From Citrobacter amalonaticus (GTDB lineage Bacteria > Pseudomonadota > Gammaproteobacteria > Enterobacterales > Enterobacteriaceae), in NCBI RefSeq assembly GCF_018252635.1, contig NZ_JAGTXM010000006.1:248001-312000 (forward strand): a DNA stretch of 64,000 bases. Reading direction: 5' to 3'. Shown one piece after another: positions 62,825 through 64,000 of the stretch. The notes beneath the pieces were generated by a model. The model was not told the origin of the DNA. It saw only the letters and a program-made list of their open reading frames with translations, and did no database searches. The translations under genes and the position numbers were made by a program. Positions within the stretch are counted from its first letter, which is position 1; every line of letters starts with the position of its first letter.

Positions 62825-63964
62825 TTATTTTCCTGCAATCTGGCGAAGTGCGGTGATGACACGAGCAGTATCCGCCGGGGTCATATCAGGAAACAGCGGT
62901 AGCGAGCAGATACGTGCGCTGTTCCATTCCGTATTGGGGAGCGACGGGGTGTTAAAGCGCTCGCGGTAATATTTCTGCGTGTGTGCTGCACGAAAATGTA
63001 AACCGGTCCCGATCCCCTGAGCTTTGAGCGCCTCCATCAGCGCGTCACGGTTGATACCGCACTGAGTTTCGTCGGCACGAATAATAAACAGGTGCCAGGC
63101 ATGGACATGGGGCCAGAGCGGCAGGCTCAGCGGTTGAAACGGTAGATCGGCCAGCGCCTGTTGATACGCGTGGGCGATGGATGCCCGACGACGGTTGAAT
63201 GTCTCAAGTTTCTCTAACTGAACCAGCGCCATCGCTGCGTTAATGTCGGTCAGATTGTATTTGTAGCCTGGCGTCAGCACCTCCGCCTGCGGCGCGCGAC
63301 CCCAGGTCTGGCGATCGTAGGCATCGACGCCCAGTCCGTGGAATTTCAGCTTACGTAACTCCCGGGCGAGTTGCTCGTCATCGGTGACAATGAGTCCTCC
63401 CTCTGCGCAGGTGACATTCTTGATGGCGTGAAAGGAGAAAATCGCGGTGCCCCGAGCGCCGACATGACGGCCCTTATAATAAGTCCCGACCGCGTGGGCA
63501 GCATCTTCGATAACCGTAATGCCGTGACGTTCCGCAAGGGCATAAATGGCATCCAGATCGGCCGGTGCGCCAGCGTAGTGGACGGGAATAATGGCTTTCG
63601 TGCGCGGAGTAATGGCGGCTTCAATGTGTTCAGCGGTGACCATCAGCGTGTCGCGATCGACATCCACCATCACCGGGGTTGCTCCCTGCAGCACAATCAT
63701 GTTCAGGGTGGAGACCCAGGTCATTGACGGGGTGATGACTTCATCGCCGGCACCGATTCCCAGCGCCATGAGAGCGATATGCATACCTGCCGTGGCGGAA
63801 CTGACGGCAATGGCGTGGTGGTTTCCGGTCAACTGGCAGAAGGCCTCTTCCAGTTGTTGATTTTTCGGGCCGGTTGTTATCCATCCGGAATCAAGGACCG
63901 CTTTGATTGCGGCAAGTTCTTCCGTACCTACTGCCGGGCGAGAGAAAGGCAGAAAATCAGACAT
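62825..63964 (-). CDS. arnB: ArnB, UDP-4-amino-4-deoxy-L-arabinose aminotransferase
   Basis: ArnB converts UDP-Ara4-ketose plus glutamate to UDP-Ara4N. It is a PLP-dependent DegT/DnrJ/EryC1-type aminotransferase. I take ATG 63964 ([10 protein letters not shown]), seven bases after AAAGGAAA, for 379 residues; ATG 63982 would give 385 and some database entries use that form. The PLP lysine is K182 ([10 protein letters not shown]). It is the first gene of the arn operon; its promoter and PmrA box lie beyond the right edge. Confidence 0.95.
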   Translation of the reverse strand: MSDFLPFSRPAVGTEELAAIKAVLDSGWITTGPKNQQLEEAFCQLTGNHHAIAVSSATAGMHIALMALGIGAGDEVITPSMTWVSTLNMIVLQGATPVMVDVDRDTLMVTAEHIEAAITPRTKAIIPVHYAGAPADLDAIYALAERHGITVIEDAAHAVGTYYKGRHVGARGTAIFSFHAIKNVTCAEGGLIVTDDEQLARELRKLKFHGLGVDAYDRQTWGRAPQAEVLTPGYKYNLTDINAAMALVQLEKLETFNRRRASIAHAYQQALADLPFQPLSLPLWPHVHAWHLFIIRADETQCGINRDALMEALKAQGIGTGLHFRAAHTQKYYRERFNTPSLPNTEWNSARICSLPLFPDMTPADTARVITALRQIAGK

Positions 63965-64000
63965 TATATTTCCTTTAGCCATTTGGATACTGCGATCCTC

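Overview
The window is chromosomal core sequence from an enterobacterium close to Escherichia, Salmonella and Citrobacter. Gene order from usg-truA-dedA-accD-folC through the nuo operon to men, pmrD and arn follows the E. coli/Salmonella backbone, and most protein lengths equal the E. coli lengths as I remember them. Two points argue against E. coli itself. A cheV gene sits between nuoN and elaC, as in Salmonella and Citrobacter. A GNAT acetyltransferase gene sits downstream of hisP, where I recall a different gene in E. coli K-12. A Citrobacter-like organism is my best guess, but this is inference without any database search.

Layout. Positions 1-8250 (+ strand) hold the usg (5' truncated), truA, dedA, accD, folC, dedD, cvpA, purF, ubiX series: tRNA modification, fatty-acid, folate, purine and ubiquinone synthesis. 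Positions 8450-12660 carry the lysine/arginine/ornithine and histidine uptake genes argT and hisJQMP, with sigma-54 promoter sequences in front of both binding-protein genes. Positions 12755-17343 hold small, mostly single-gene units (GNAT, yfcH, folX, yfcG, yfcF, yfcE, yfcD). Positions 17398-22650 (- strand) hold yfcC and the acetate genes ackA-pta, with an ERIC repeat between ackA and pta. Positions 22989-28552 hold yfbV, yfbU, yfbT, yfbS (+) and yfbR, alaA (-). A 927-base AT-rich gap precedes the LysR-type regulator gene lrhA.

Positions 31048-46188 are the full complex I operon nuoA-N, including the fused nuoCD, interrupted between nuoL and nuoM by a REP and a second palindromic element. 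Positions 46246-48231 (- strand) hold cheV and elaC (RNase Z/BN), with a good sigma-28 promoter match in front of cheV. elaA, elaB and the menaquinone operon menFDHBCE follow (+). pmrD (+) converges on arnBCADTEF (-), the lipid A aminoarabinose operon that is read from the right edge of the window.

Functionally the window joins respiration (nuo, menaquinone, ubiX), overflow acetate metabolism, nitrogen-responsive amino-acid uptake, motility control (lrhA, cheV) and cationic-peptide resistance (pmrD, arn). I found no rRNA, tRNA, CRISPR array, insertion sequence, prophage or unknown multi-gene system. The interesting material is in intergenic repeats and regulatory sites. All identities rest on recalled family sequences and visible motifs, not on a search.
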